Below are positions 39,955-49,958 of a DNA stretch of 64,000 nt, piece after piece. Both the position numbers and the translations under genes were made by a program. The notes beneath the pieces are model-generated. The model was not told the origin of the DNA and did not search any database. It saw nothing but the letters and a program-made list of their open reading frames with translations. Within the stretch, counting starts at the first letter, position 1, and the number at the start of each line of letters is the position of its first letter. The stretch comes from Magnetovibrio sp. (GTDB taxonomy: Bacteria > Pseudomonadota > Alphaproteobacteria > Rhodospirillales > Magnetovibrionaceae), in assembly GCF_036568125.1 (NCBI RefSeq), contig NZ_DATCTF010000019.1:186001-250000 (forward strand), read 5' to 3'.

Positions 39955-41358
39955 TCAAACGACGCGCAGGTTCGCCACGTTGGTGTTTTTTTCCATGTAC
40001 ATATTCTTATCGGCTAAATTCACCAGACGCTCGACATCGTCGGCATCTTCGGGGAACCGCGCAACGCCCACAGAGGCCTGCACAATATGTTCCCGTTCGC
40101 CCAGCTTCATGGGGCGGTTAAGGCATGTATGCAGCTTTTTCAAAACGCCATCCAAAGTCGAAGCGTCCGTGACGCCCGGCAAAACGATCACGAATTCGTC
40201 ACCGCCCACGCGGGCCACGGTGTCTGACTTTCGGGTCAACGCCATCAGTCGCTCACCGACCTCGACCAACACCTTGTCGCCAACATGGTGGCCGAACTCG
40301 TCATTGATCGGTTTAAAGCCATCCAAATCGATATACAGCAGCGTAAAACCGAATTTGGAACGGTCGCCGAGCGCCGCCAACTGGTTCAGGCGGTCATACA
40401 TCAAACGCCGATTGGGCAAACGGGTCAGATGATCGTGCAGCGCCAAATCGCGATTGCGCCGTTCCAGCGACAGCAGAGAATACACCAGTCCGCCAAAGAT
40501 CAGCGCCACGACGATGCCAATACCGCGCACCGCAAGCGAGGTTTTGTCCGATGCCCCCCATCCGGCTGCGGGTGCCGCCGCCATCTGCCACGCGCCGTTC
40601 GGCAATGTCACAGTTTGCGTTACCACACCAGGGGTGGAAAACAACTCCGCATTGCCGAGGAATACGTCACCCTCCGCACCGAGGCCATCCTTGCCCCTGA
40701 GCGCAACGTTCAAATCACCGACCCGCGCCGCCACGCCCGCTGTCGAAAACAGCGATGGCGTGTCCATGACGATCGCCGCAATGCCCCAAAATTTAGGCGG
40801 TACGACGGGATATGCCGTCCGGTCTTGCACGTAGATCGGTGTCCGCGCGATCAGTCCTTCGCCGCCCTGGACCAGTTTGAGCGGACCGGCAACGATGGTG
40901 TTGCCCAAATCGATGGCCCGCTGAATGGCCGGCCACTGCTGCGCGTTTTCACGGTAGTTGAGCCCCAACGCCCGTTCATTGCCCGCAAGGGGATAAATGA
41001 ATTCGATGACATTGTCCGGCGCTAGGGCGAGATTGCGAATGTGACGGCCCGCCGTCACCATCTCCATCGCCAGTGGTTCGAAATCGTTCCAGGTCAGATC
41101 GGGATGCGTGGCGACATAACTGATCATGCCGCGGGTCAAATAGAGCGTCGAATTGATTTCGCCTTCGAGGCGTGCGCGGATCAGTGACAGTTCCTCGACC
41201 ACGTCGGCGCGCTCTTGATCGATGGCTTTGCCGGTGCTGAGAGAAGCGACGAACTCGGTCACTGCCAACACGAATACGACCACCGCCAGCGCAAACACGA
41301 TGCGGGCGCCACGCCCGAACTCTTCAAGCCATCTCAGTACGGTGTCTCTGACCTGCAT
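39955..41358 (-). CDS. CHASE-domain diguanylate cyclase
   Basis: 467 residues. Membrane helix at about 20-42, a periplasmic CHASE-like sensor (about 50-265: RNLALAPDNVIEFIYPLAGN, GLNYRENAQQWPAIQRAID), second helix at about 276-296, and a C-terminal GGDEF domain (DHLTRLPNRRLMYDRL, GGDEF in RVGGDEFVIVL). The intact GGDEF and the upstream DxLTxLPNR mark an active cyclase making c-di-GMP from GTP. The ligand is unknown. The C-terminal end overlaps an alternative longer reading of the exported zincin gene. Confidence 0.92.
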   Translation of the reverse strand: MQVRDTVLRWLEEFGRGARIVFALAVVVFVLAVTEFVASLSTGKAIDQERADVVEELSLIRARLEGEINSTLYLTRGMISYVATHPDLTWNDFEPLAMEMVTAGRHIRNLALAPDNVIEFIYPLAGNERALGLNYRENAQQWPAIQRAIDLGNTIVAGPLKLVQGGEGLIARTPIYVQDRTAYPVVPPKFWGIAAIVMDTPSLFSTAGVAARVGDLNVALRGKDGLGAEGDVFLGNAELFSTPGVVTQTVTLPNGAWQMAAAPAAGWGASDKTSLAVRGIGIVVALIFGGLVYSLLSLERRNRDLALHDHLTRLPNRRLMYDRLNQLAALGDRSKFGFTLLYIDLDGFKPINDEFGHHVGDKVLVEVGERLMALTRKSDTVARVGGDEFVIVLPGVTDASTLDGVLKKLHTCLNRPMKLGEREHIVQASVGVARFPEDADDVERLVNLADKNMYMEKNTNVANLRVV

Positions 41359-41551
41359 CCCGCTTCATCCCAACAGCGTCTTACAGATAGCTTAGAGTGA
41401 TTATAACACAGGCGACATAAGGGATTTGTACTATATGGTCGGCTGTCTTGGGTGCCCGCCATGGATTGATGCGCGCCGATGTCCGGTTTATGGTCTTGAT
41501 ACGAAACACATTCCCGCACACACCATCAGCTCGACAGAGGACCCGCCCGTC

Positions 41552-42748
41552 ATGCCTGAAACTTTTTCCATCGCACGACTGCCGAAAATCATCTTCGGCG
41601 CGGGCACGCTGTCGCAGTTGCCGGATGAAATTTCGCGCTTCGGCACCAAGGTTTTGCTCGTCACCGGAGACAAATCGTTCCTTGCATCCCAGGCGTGGGT
41701 CGAGCTGCAATCGCAACTGGATCGACACGCCATCGCCTTCGACGTTATTCCCGTTCGTGACGAGCCGTCCCCCGAACTGGTCGACGCCGCCGTGCGCGAT
41801 CATGCCGACGGTGGCTTCGACGTGGTGGTCGGCATCGGCGGCGGCAGCGCGGTGGACGCCGCCAAGGCCATCGCGGGGTTGCTCATCCCCGCCAATTCGG
41901 TGATGGATCACCTGGAAGGCGTCGGGCCGGAGTTGCCGTATCGAGGTCCCGCCACGCCGTTGATCTGCGTGCCCACCACCGCCGGCACCGGCAGCGAGGC
42001 GACCAAGAACGCGGTGCTGTCGCGCCACGGTGCGGACGGCTTCAAAAAATCGTTTCGCGACGACGCCTTGGTGGCGGTAAGCGCCATCGTCGATCCCGAC
42101 CTGCTGACCACCTGCCCCAAATCCGTGATCGCCGCCAACGGCATGGATGCGTTCACGCAATTGCTGGAAAGCCTGACCTCGACCCGCTCCAACGCCATGA
42201 CCGCCGCGTTGGCATGGTCGGGTTTGGAACGCTTCGCCCAAGGGTTTTGGGACATGTGGTTGCTGGAAGGCGAGACCGGGCCGCGTGCCCAAGAGGCCCG
42301 CACCCACATGGCCTATGCCTCACTGATGTCGGGTATTTGCTTGGCGCAAACTGGATTGGGATCGGTGCACGGCTTGGCGCAACCGCTGGGCTCGCTGTTT
42401 CCCATTCCCCACGGCGTGGTGTGCGGCACCTTGGTCGCGGAAGCCACCGACATTAACATCCGCGCGCTGATCGAACGCGCGCCGTCGAGCCCGGCGCTGA
42501 GCGTTTACGCCCGCGCAGGCGCGCTGATGCTGAGCGACAACTTGCGCGGTAACGACGCCCTCGACGGTTTGGTGCGCACGCTTAGAGATTGGACCGAACG
42601 CCTGGAGCTGCCGCGCCTGGGCACTTTCGGCGTCGGCGATGGCGACGTGGACCGCATCGTCGCAAACAGCCGCGGTTCGTCCATGCAGACCAATCCGGTC
42701 GTGCTGAGCGACGGTGAAATCGCCGAACTGGTGCAACGCCGGATCTGA
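41552..42748 (+). CDS. Iron-containing alcohol dehydrogenase
   Basis: 398 residues from the ATG at 41552 (AGAGGA upstream). NAD-binding start (PKIIFGAGTLSQLPDEI), GGGSAVDAAKAIAGLL and the metal-binding region with His residues in GLGSVHGLAQPLGSLFPIPH. This is the group III, Fe-dependent family, which oxidises or reduces short-chain alcohols and aldehydes. Which substrate it uses cannot be told. It is separated by 17 bases from the small gene downstream. Confidence 0.9.
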   Translation: MPETFSIARLPKIIFGAGTLSQLPDEISRFGTKVLLVTGDKSFLASQAWVELQSQLDRHAIAFDVIPVRDEPSPELVDAAVRDHADGGFDVVVGIGGGSAVDAAKAIAGLLIPANSVMDHLEGVGPELPYRGPATPLICVPTTAGTGSEATKNAVLSRHGADGFKKSFRDDALVAVSAIVDPDLLTTCPKSVIAANGMDAFTQLLESLTSTRSNAMTAALAWSGLERFAQGFWDMWLLEGETGPRAQEARTHMAYASLMSGICLAQTGLGSVHGLAQPLGSLFPIPHGVVCGTLVAEATDINIRALIERAPSSPALSVYARAGALMLSDNLRGNDALDGLVRTLRDWTERLELPRLGTFGVGDGDVDRIVANSRGSSMQTNPVVLSDGEIAELVQRRI

Positions 42749-42765
42749 GTTCCTATATAGATGTC

Positions 42766-43209
42766 ATGAGCGACACGAACTTCACCCCGCAACTGACCCC
42801 GCAAGAGATGCTCGAAATGGGCGTTTTCGGCGGCTGGTATTTCGGCGACGATCCCAACGGCGTACCCGAAGATTTGCCGCAAAGCTGGTTCGCCAATGCC
42901 AAGTTGTCGACGCATGGGTTCGACAAGAGCCTCAATTATTTTTCCGTCGCCGCCGGTCAGCCGCGCGAGGTGTGGCAGCAAAAGGGCTGGATCACGCCCG
43001 AAGATCCGCTTGGTTGGTTTCAGTGGTATTGCCGCTACACCCTGGGGCGGCGCGTGCCAGGCGTGGACGATTTTCAAATCAAGCGTTGGAAAGCGTTCGG
43101 CGCGCGCCATATCCCGCAAATCAAAAAGAACTGCCAGCCCGCCGATGTTTTTTGCCGACCGCGCCAACGCCAGGCGGTGCTGCAATGGGCCTACGATCCT
43201 TTGATCTGA
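42766..43209 (+). CDS. Conserved hypothetical protein
   Basis: 147 residues, Trp and Tyr rich (GVFGGWYFGDDPNGVPEDLP, GWFQWYCRYTLGRRVPGVDD), with no membrane segment. I know it as a recurrent small conserved protein with no assigned function. Likely co-transcribed with the upstream alcohol dehydrogenase. Its last 19 bases overlap the mscS-like gene, which ends on the opposite strand. Confidence 0.75.
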   Translation: MSDTNFTPQLTPQEMLEMGVFGGWYFGDDPNGVPEDLPQSWFANAKLSTHGFDKSLNYFSVAAGQPREVWQQKGWITPEDPLGWFQWYCRYTLGRRVPGVDDFQIKRWKAFGARHIPQIKKNCQPADVFCRPRQRQAVLQWAYDPLI

Positions 43210-44588
43210 GGGCCGTCATTCAAGCCGACCGCGCCGCCTTCGACGGCGCCGCTGACTGAATCCGGCTCGTCGTCGGGCACCAAGGTGCCGTCGAACATCA
43301 AATGCACCGGGCCTTTGACATGAATGTCGCGCTGCGGATAGGGGAAGGCGATGCCGTGTTCCGCAAACAATTCCATGATGCGCAGGTAGATTTCGCTTTT
43401 GATGTTGGACACGCCTTTTTCCGCATCCTCGATCCACACCCGAAGTTCCAGATTCAAAGCGTTGTCGCCGTAGCCTTTGAGCAAGCAGCGCGGCGCGGGG
43501 TTTTTCAGAATGCGGGAAAACTCGCCCCCCGCATCCTCGGCCAGTTTGATCGCCAGCTTGACGTCGGAATCGTAGGAAATGCCGATGGGCAGGCGCTGAC
43601 GCACCAAGCGGTCGGAATGCGACCAGTTTTCCACCGGCGTCGAAATCAACACTTCGTTGGGAATCAAATGCTCGATGCCGTCGCGGGTGATCACCGAAAC
43701 GTAGCGCGCACCGATGGCGTTGATCCAACCATAGGTGCCGCTGATGGACACCACGTCGCCGGGCTTGACGGAGCGATCCATCAACAAGATCACCCCCGAC
43801 AACAGGTTGCTCACCACCTTTTGCAAACCGATACCAATGCCCAGACCCAACGCGCCGGAGAACACCGCCAACGCCGTGAGGTCGATGCCGACACTGTTGA
43901 TGGCGATCAAAATCGCCACCGTGATGAGCAACACCCGGGCCAGCTTTCCGATCAGCACTTTTTGCGACGGGGTGAATTGAGCGATGCCCCTGAGACGATT
44001 TTCCACCAACCGCGCCGCCCAATTGGCGAGCCACAGCAAAACGACCAGCGCCACGATGCCCTTGGCCACCAGCAACAGCGACAGGCGGAAATCACCGAGA
44101 TTTATGGACAGGCGATCGAGAAAGATTAGGGTCGGGTCGAGCAGTCCGACGATGTCCAGGGCAGCCACCACCCAAACGAACACCGCCACCGCTTTCGACC
44201 ACCACGGGTCGGCGATGAAATTCAGCATCAGGCGGATCAACACCCAGGCCCTGAGCAAGCTGACCGCGATACCGATGATGGCGCTTGGCCAACCCAGCTG
44301 CAACGCCGTGAACTGCGTCGCGCCGGCAAACACCAACCACGTCAGCGGCATCAGCAAGGGCTTGAGGATCAGGCTGACCTGATAGCGATACTTGTTGGCC
44401 CAGGCACCGGCGAGGATTTTGTCCAACACCTTGACCAACGGCCGCGCCACCATACGCGCCAGCAAATAGGTCAGCGCGACCACCGCCAACTGAATCAAGT
44501 TGGGGATCACCAGAATATGCATTTGAACGAACGTCTGAATCTCGTTCAGCACTTGGTTCAATTGCGTGATGTCGAATAAACTGTCCAC
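43191..44588 (-). CDS. MscS-family mechanosensitive channel
   Basis: 465 residues. Five to six N-terminal membrane helices, then the pore-lining TM3 (about 235-260: GALGLGIGIGLQKVVSNLLS) and the beta/alpha cage domain (VKPGDVVSISGTYGWINAIG, RYVSVITRDGIEHLIPNEVL). It is a medium-length variant (MscM/YbdG-like), not the short MscS. Opens under membrane tension to release solutes on osmotic downshock. Convergent with the upstream hypothetical gene. Confidence 0.92.
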   Translation of the reverse strand: MDSLFDITQLNQVLNEIQTFVQMHILVIPNLIQLAVVALTYLLARMVARPLVKVLDKILAGAWANKYRYQVSLILKPLLMPLTWLVFAGATQFTALQLGWPSAIIGIAVSLLRAWVLIRLMLNFIADPWWSKAVAVFVWVVAALDIVGLLDPTLIFLDRLSINLGDFRLSLLLVAKGIVALVVLLWLANWAARLVENRLRGIAQFTPSQKVLIGKLARVLLITVAILIAINSVGIDLTALAVFSGALGLGIGIGLQKVVSNLLSGVILLMDRSVKPGDVVSISGTYGWINAIGARYVSVITRDGIEHLIPNEVLISTPVENWSHSDRLVRQRLPIGISYDSDVKLAIKLAEDAGGEFSRILKNPAPRCLLKGYGDNALNLELRVWIEDAEKGVSNIKSEIYLRIMELFAEHGIAFPYPQRDIHVKGPVHLMFDGTLVPDDEPDSVSGAVEGGAVGLNDGPQIKGS

Positions 44589-44753
44589 GGCGCCGCCCCC
44601 TGACGGACATATCTTTCCTAGGTCTACCAGAGCCTACGACCCACGCGCGCGCATGTCCATGCGTTCGCGCACACCACCTCGTAAACGATTTCCATTGAGG
44701 TTCTGATTGTCGCGTTGCACACTCTGCCCGTCCTCCCCACATGCAGTTTCATC

Positions 44754-45533
44754 ATGACCGATACCCATGCCCCCGATAGACCATCCGCCTTTTGTTCGCC
44801 GCGCGCGGCGTTCTGGGGCGGCGCGCGCGAAGCCGCAGGCGTGCCGATGATGGTCATGGGCGCCAGCTTCGTCGGTTTCGGATCGATGATCCACGACCTC
44901 GATTGGTCGGTGTGGCATGCGCTGTTCTCGACCTTGTCGACGTGGGCGTTGCCGGGCCAGATCGCCATGGCGGAAATGGCCTACAGCGGCGCACCCCTGA
45001 TGGCGTTGGTGTTGGCGGTCGGCTTCATCAATGCTCGACTGTTGCCGTTGGCGGTGTCGTTGTTGCCTCACGTGCGCCGCCCGGAGGTGTCGGCATGGAC
45101 CTATTACGCCGTCGCCATGTTGATCGCCGCGACCAGTTGGGTCGGCACCATGCGCCGCTTGCCCGATCTCAGCCAGGACCAGCGCCTGCATTATCTGACC
45201 GGGTACGGTTTGGCGCTTTATCTCAACATGCCGTTGGCCACCGTGATCGGTTTTTACCTCGCCGGTCAGGTACCCCAACCCATCACCTTGGCGTTGGTGT
45301 TTTTGAACCCGCTGTATTTTCTGCTGCTGTTTCTGTTCGATCTGCGCAACGTCGCCAAGGTGCTGTCGCTGACGATCGGCGCGCTGTTGGGCCCGCTGTT
45401 GTATCAGGTCGCACCGGATTGGAGCCTGATCGCCACCGGCCTCGTCGGCGGCACGGCCGCTTGGTGGGTCGGGCGCAGCCCCTGGGGGCGGAGGGTGCAA
45501 TCGGCATGGCTCCAACGCGCGAGCAAGCCATGA
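44754..45533 (+). CDS. azlC: AzlC-family branched-chain amino acid exporter subunit
   Basis: 259 residues from the ATG at 44754. About seven helices and the family features SFVGFGSMIHDLDWSVWHAL, GQIAMAEMAYSGAP and AVSLLPHVRRPEVSAWTYYA. AzlC with AzlD forms a membrane transporter that exports branched-chain amino acids or analogues. It overlaps the azlD start by 4 bases (ATGA), and so they are translated together. Confidence 0.9.
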   Translation: MTDTHAPDRPSAFCSPRAAFWGGAREAAGVPMMVMGASFVGFGSMIHDLDWSVWHALFSTLSTWALPGQIAMAEMAYSGAPLMALVLAVGFINARLLPLAVSLLPHVRRPEVSAWTYYAVAMLIAATSWVGTMRRLPDLSQDQRLHYLTGYGLALYLNMPLATVIGFYLAGQVPQPITLALVFLNPLYFLLLFLFDLRNVAKVLSLTIGALLGPLLYQVAPDWSLIATGLVGGTAAWWVGRSPWGRRVQSAWLQRASKP

Positions 45534-45868
45534 CCGACGCGACTTTATATACACCTATGACCGCGATCGCCTTGGCGGCCGTCGCCACCTATGCCTCGCG
45601 CGCCGTGGGTGCGTTTCTGTCCGGTAAAATCGGAACGGAATCGGCGGTGATCGAATGGATCACCTGCGTCACGTACGCCTTGTTGGCGGGCTTGGTGGTG
45701 CGCATGATCTGGATGCCCGTTGGCGCCCTGGCCGCAACCCCCGACTGGATGCGCTTCGCCGCCGCCGGGACGGGATTGGCGGTGTTCGTTATCGCGAAAA
45801 AGAACGTCGGCCTCGGCGTGCTCAGCGGCAGCTCGGTGCTGATCGCGCTGACGTGGGGCCGTTTTTAG
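45530..45868 (+). CDS. azlD: AzlD-family branched-chain amino acid exporter subunit
   Basis: 112 residues, four helices, with the usual short N-terminal helix and the TYASRAVGAFLS stretch and ALLAGLVVRMIWMP. It is the small partner of AzlC and lies directly behind it with a 4-base overlap. No further genes follow in the operon. Confidence 0.9.
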   Translation: MTDATLYTPMTAIALAAVATYASRAVGAFLSGKIGTESAVIEWITCVTYALLAGLVVRMIWMPVGALAATPDWMRFAAAGTGLAVFVIAKKNVGLGVLSGSSVLIALTWGRF

Positions 45869-45995
45869 GACAAGCGCTCACGCGAACCCAAGAGTCATAT
45901 TTGAATCAAACGTTTACCATTTTTTTAGTCCTTGCGGGTCATTGTTAGGACTACTTCGCATATCTGCGGGCGCTGACCAGAACGGTACAGATCTC

Positions 45996-46328
45996 ATGAC
46001 ACAGGTTTTTGGCATTCTCGGCTTTATCCTTTCGCTGCTGGCGCTGTTTTTCGCCAGCGAGGTCATGCGCCGTGCATCGCACAGCCAAAGCGAGTTGGAA
46101 GCGGCGTTGTTCAAGGCCATGACGCGCATCCAGAAGCTCGAAAGCAACGTCTTTCATGTCGAAAAACTCGCCGCCGAAATTCGCCATCAACGCAAGCGCC
46201 AGGCGGAAACCCTGACGGCGTTGGCGAAAAAGGGCGAAGCGCAAAAGACCGAGTATGCGGAAGGGTCCGGCGAGCGTTTCACGCCGTCGACGCACGCCGC
46301 GCAAAGCGCGAACCGAAAGGCCGGTTAA
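45996..46328 (+). CDS. Small membrane-anchored coiled-coil protein
   Basis: 110 residues from the ATG at 45996. One hydrophobic helix (FGILGFILSLLALFFASEVM, residues 4-23), then a charged coiled coil (about 25-80, SQSELEAALFKAMTRIQKLE) and a disordered tail. No catalytic motif. It converges with prmA and is otherwise isolated. A scaffold or envelope role is possible. Confidence 0.6.
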   Translation: MTQVFGILGFILSLLALFFASEVMRRASHSQSELEAALFKAMTRIQKLESNVFHVEKLAAEIRHQRKRQAETLTALAKKGEAQKTEYAEGSGERFTPSTHAAQSANRKAG

Positions 46329-46330
46329 GC

Positions 46331-47209
46331 CTAACCGCGCTTTTTCAACACCAACGTCAGCCAACCATCGCGCACGTAACGCCGTTTCAGCTTCAAGCCC
46401 TGGGCCAGATACGCGGCCAGGACGAACCGCTCGTCACGCACGATCAGCCCCGAAAGCACGGCATACCCCCCGGCCGACAACCGCCGCGCCAAGCCCGGTG
46501 CCAGCGCCGTCAACGGCCGGGCGAGAATGTTGGCGACGATCAAATCGAACCGGGCGTGGTCCGAAATCGGTTTGAAACCGGGACCGGCGCGAAAATCCAA
46601 CAGGTTCGCAACGCCGTTCAGATGCGCATTTTCCCGCGCCACCCGCACGGCTGTGGGGTCGATGTCGGTGCCCAGAACCTCCAACTTCCACAACTTGGCC
46701 ATGGCGATGGCGAGGATGCCGGAACCGGTGCCGACATCCAAGGGACGTACGAACTCATGGCGGCGGCCCAAATCTTCGATCGCTTGCAGACAGCCCGACG
46801 TGGTCGCATGGGTACCGGTGCCGAACGCCGCGCCGGGGTCGATGCGCATCGGAATGCGGCCCGGCAACGGGCGTTCCTCGACATGGCTGGCATAGATGAA
46901 GAAGCGCCCGGCATCGATGGGCGGAAATTCCTTCAGGTTTTCCGCTACCCAATCGCGCGGTGCGAGTTCTTCGACGGTCGTCTCCGGCGCATCGATGCCC
47001 AGGCTTTCGGCCACGGCCGCAAGCGCCGACGAAATCGTCGCCGGGTCGGGCTCGGTGGTGGTGTAGCCCTGCATGCGCTGAACGCCGCGCGGTTCATCCA
47101 CCGTCCACATCAATGAATCCACCAACGGCTCGAGCGCCTGCTCGAAAGCCGTCACGTGTTGGTCGGCTATTTCCAAGGAAATCGACCAGATTTGCGTATC
47201 GTCTGTCAT
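46331..47209 (-). CDS. prmA: Ribosomal protein L11 methyltransferase
   Basis: 292 residues from the ATG at 47207-47209. SAM-binding motif DVGTGSGILAIAMAKL and the NILARPL catalytic-region motif (LIVANILARPLTALAP) mark PrmA, which trimethylates ribosomal protein L11. The N-terminal substrate-recognition domain (about 1-100) is present. It is a cytoplasmic housekeeping gene. Confidence 0.95.
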   Translation of the reverse strand: MTDDTQIWSISLEIADQHVTAFEQALEPLVDSLMWTVDEPRGVQRMQGYTTTEPDPATISSALAAVAESLGIDAPETTVEELAPRDWVAENLKEFPPIDAGRFFIYASHVEERPLPGRIPMRIDPGAAFGTGTHATTSGCLQAIEDLGRRHEFVRPLDVGTGSGILAIAMAKLWKLEVLGTDIDPTAVRVARENAHLNGVANLLDFRAGPGFKPISDHARFDLIVANILARPLTALAPGLARRLSAGGYAVLSGLIVRDERFVLAAYLAQGLKLKRRYVRDGWLTLVLKKRG

Positions 47210-47488
47210 GTCCCAAGGTATGGAAGAGCCCACGAGGTACGTCAACGCACAATCGCGCGGTGCCGGCACATTTTCCACCGCGCCGCCCCTCTATTTTCCA
47301 CATATTAGAGGGTATTCATATTAAAAGACCCTAATTTGTGGGTGGTTATTTTTTATGGTACAGTGCGATCAGAAAAATAAAATGCGGGACAGCGATACGC
47401 TCACGTTTCAAGAGGTCGAGAAAGCCTCTGAGGATCCTGGGGGGATCAGGAGCAACAACATGTGGACAACACATTTGGGAGATGAGTG

Positions 47489-47572
47489 ATGACGGACATG
47501 ACACACAAATACGGTTTGGCCATGCTGGGCGGCCTGGTGATGATCGCATTTATCGCGATCGTCTATATGTAA
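47489..47572 (+). CDS. 27-residue single-span membrane peptide
   Basis: 28 codons from the ATG at 47489, with GGGAGATGAGT upstream, ending at TAA 47570. The product is MTDMTHKYGLAMLGGLVMIA and seven more residues, with one complete hydrophobic segment from about Leu10. A clean rho-independent terminator follows 24 bases later, so this is a small independent transcription unit. Such peptides often modulate membrane complexes. It is below the usual ORF size limit. Confidence 0.55.
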   Translation: MTDMTHKYGLAMLGGLVMIAFIAIVYM

Positions 47573-47595
47573 ACCCAGAACCTCTAGAACGCCAA

Positions 47596-47622
47596 AACGC
47601 GGGCTTCGGCCCGCGTTTTTTT
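47596..47622 (+). terminator. Rho-independent terminator after the small peptide gene
   Basis: AACGCGGGC, the stable UUCG tetraloop, GCCCGCGTT, followed by seven T bases. The right side may also work as terminator for the helicase gene on the other strand. Confidence 0.9.
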
Positions 47623-47645
47623 ATGTGCACGGCAACTGTCAGCGT

Positions 47646-49910
47646 TCACGCTTTTTCGACGAAGCTGGCCATGACTTTTTTCAACCCGGCCTTTTCGAAC
47701 TGAATGTCGAGCTTGTCGCCATCCACCGACTTGATCGCCCCGTAACCGAATTTCTGATGAAAAATGCGTTGCCCGACGCCCAAACCGTCCGCCGTCATGC
47801 GCGCGGGTGCGAACACCAGATCGTCTTCGCGCTTGCGGCTCTGCGCCCGTTTCCATCCCGCGCCATAACCCTGTCCGGAACCCGAGCCCCCATATAGGGT
47901 TTGACCGTCATCGAAACCGCCGCGACTGAGGCCAAGGTCGCCACCACGTTCGATATGTTCGTTGGGCAGTTCATCGACGAAACGCGACGGCAGCGAAGAT
48001 TGCCACTGGCCGTAGATACGCCGGTTGGCGGCGAACGTCACGTTGGCGCGCTTGCGCGCCCGGGTGATGCCGACGTAAGCCAAGCGGCGCTCTTCTTCCA
48101 AACCTTGGGTGCCGGTATCATCCAGCGCGCGCTGGTGGGGAAACAGCCCTTCTTCCCAGCCGGGTAGAAACACGGTGTCAAATTCCAACCCCTTGGCGCC
48201 ATGCAAGGTCATCACGGTGACTTTGTCGTCGCCCTTGTTGTCTTCGTTTTCCATCACCAACGAAACGTGTTCCAAAAAACTGGTCAGAGTGTCGAACTCG
48301 CTCAGCCCGATCACCAGTTCCTTGAGGTTGTCGATGCGCCCTGGCGCGTCGATGGATTTATCGAGCTTCCACATCTCGGTATAGCCCGACTCATCCAACA
48401 CGATGTCCATCAGTTCGGCCGGGCTGTGGTCCTGCGCCATACCCTGCCAGCGATCGAAATCGGTCATCAGATCGGCAAAGGTCTTTTTCGGCTTGGGTTT
48501 GAATTCGTCGGTGGTGAGCAGCTCGCGGATCGCCGCGGTCAGGGAAATGGCGCGGGCGCGGGCGTGCATGTGCACCGTCTGCAAGGTCGCTTGGCCGAGG
48601 CCGCGTTTGGGCAGATTGACGATGCGCTGAAACGCCAAGTCGTCGTCGGGTTGGGCGATCACGCGCAGATAGGCCACCGCGTCGCGAATTTCTTGGCGTT
48701 CGTAGAACCGCAGTCCGCCGATCACTTGGTACGGTATGCCCAGCGTGATCAGGCGCTCTTCGAACTCGCGCGTTTGCGCCGAGGTGCGCACCAAGATCGC
48801 CATCGTCGACAAACGCTCGCCCTTGCTGTGGCGGGCTTCGATCTCGTCACCGACCCAGCGCGCTTCTTCGGTGGAATCCCACACCCCGTGCACGCGGACT
48901 TTTTCGCCTTCGTCCAGGTCGGTCCACAAGGTCTTGCCGAGACGTCCTTCGTTGTTGGCGATCAGGCCGGACGCCGCACCGAGAATGTGCGGGGTGGAAC
49001 GATAATTACGTTCCAACCGCACCACCTTGGCGGCGGCGAAATCCTGCTCGAAACGCAAGATGTTGCCGACCTCGGCGCCACGCCACGAATAGATCGATTG
49101 GTCGTCGTCGCCCACGCAGCAGATGTTTTGATGGCCCATCGCCAACAGCCGCAGCCATAGATATTGCGCCACGTTGGTGTCTTGATATTCGTCGACCAAG
49201 ATGTAGCGAAAGCGGTTTTGGTAATATTTCAAGGTTTCCGGCTGGCCCTGAAACAGGTCGACGCACAGCATCAGCAGATCGCCGAAGTCCGCCGCATTGA
49301 GGCGTTGCAGCTGCTGCTGGTAGTCCTTGTAAACCGCGATGGCGTGACCGTCCAAGGCGTCGCCCGCTTCGCTGCTCGGAACCTTATCCGGCATCAAGGA
49401 GCGATCTTTCCAGCGCTGAATGACGGCGGAAAAGGTCCGCGGCGGAAAGCGTTTAGGATCGATGTCGCGAGCGTCGAGAATCTGCTTGAGCAGCCGCACC
49501 TGATCGTCGGTGTCCAAGATGGTGAAATTGGGCTTCAGCCCCACGGCTTCGGCGTGACGGCGCAGGATGCGCGCGGCCAGGGCGTGAAAGGTGCCCACCC
49601 ACCAGCCTTCGACTGGAGTGCCCAACATCGTGCCGACGCGTTCTTGCATTTCGCGCGCGGCTTTGTTGGTGAACGTCACGGCGAGCATCTCGCCGGGGCG
49701 TGCGCGGCCTTGCAACAAGATGTGCGCCAAGCGCGTGGTCAGCACGCGGGTTTTGCCGGTGCCCGCACCTGCCAGCACCAACACCGGGCCGTCGGTGGCC
49801 TCGACCGCTTCGCGCTGGCTTTCGTTGAGCGTGTCCAGATAGGGCGCGGGGCGCGTCGGCGCGCCAACGGGCTCGTCGGCCGGGTCCATCAATTCAAAGG
49901 GATCATTCAT
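47646..49910 (-). CDS. pcrA: UvrD/PcrA-type DNA helicase
   Basis: 754 residues. All superfamily-1A motifs are visible: VLAGAGTGKTRVLTTRL (Walker A), ILVDEYQDTNVAQYLW, GDDDQSIYSWRGAEVGNI, LERNYRST, and VTVMTLHGAKGLEFDTV and YVGITRARKRA at the end. It unwinds DNA 3' to 5' in repair and replication-restart. Length and C-terminal tail fit UvrD or PcrA. The naming between the two is by convention. Confidence 0.94.
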   Translation of the reverse strand: MNDPFELMDPADEPVGAPTRPAPYLDTLNESQREAVEATDGPVLVLAGAGTGKTRVLTTRLAHILLQGRARPGEMLAVTFTNKAAREMQERVGTMLGTPVEGWWVGTFHALAARILRRHAEAVGLKPNFTILDTDDQVRLLKQILDARDIDPKRFPPRTFSAVIQRWKDRSLMPDKVPSSEAGDALDGHAIAVYKDYQQQLQRLNAADFGDLLMLCVDLFQGQPETLKYYQNRFRYILVDEYQDTNVAQYLWLRLLAMGHQNICCVGDDDQSIYSWRGAEVGNILRFEQDFAAAKVVRLERNYRSTPHILGAASGLIANNEGRLGKTLWTDLDEGEKVRVHGVWDSTEEARWVGDEIEARHSKGERLSTMAILVRTSAQTREFEERLITLGIPYQVIGGLRFYERQEIRDAVAYLRVIAQPDDDLAFQRIVNLPKRGLGQATLQTVHMHARARAISLTAAIRELLTTDEFKPKPKKTFADLMTDFDRWQGMAQDHSPAELMDIVLDESGYTEMWKLDKSIDAPGRIDNLKELVIGLSEFDTLTSFLEHVSLVMENEDNKGDDKVTVMTLHGAKGLEFDTVFLPGWEEGLFPHQRALDDTGTQGLEEERRLAYVGITRARKRANVTFAANRRIYGQWQSSLPSRFVDELPNEHIERGGDLGLSRGGFDDGQTLYGGSGSGQGYGAGWKRAQSRKREDDLVFAPARMTADGLGVGQRIFHQKFGYGAIKSVDGDKLDIQFEKAGLKKVMASFVEKA

Positions 49911-49958
49911 CCAGGATATATAGCACGTGCATCCATGGCGAAAAGACCTGAAAGGCCC

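Noticed and set aside
45951..46364. 137-codon minus-strand frame over the small coiled-coil gene
   Set aside because: It is the complement of a better plus-strand frame with a membrane helix and coiled coil; its own product has no features.
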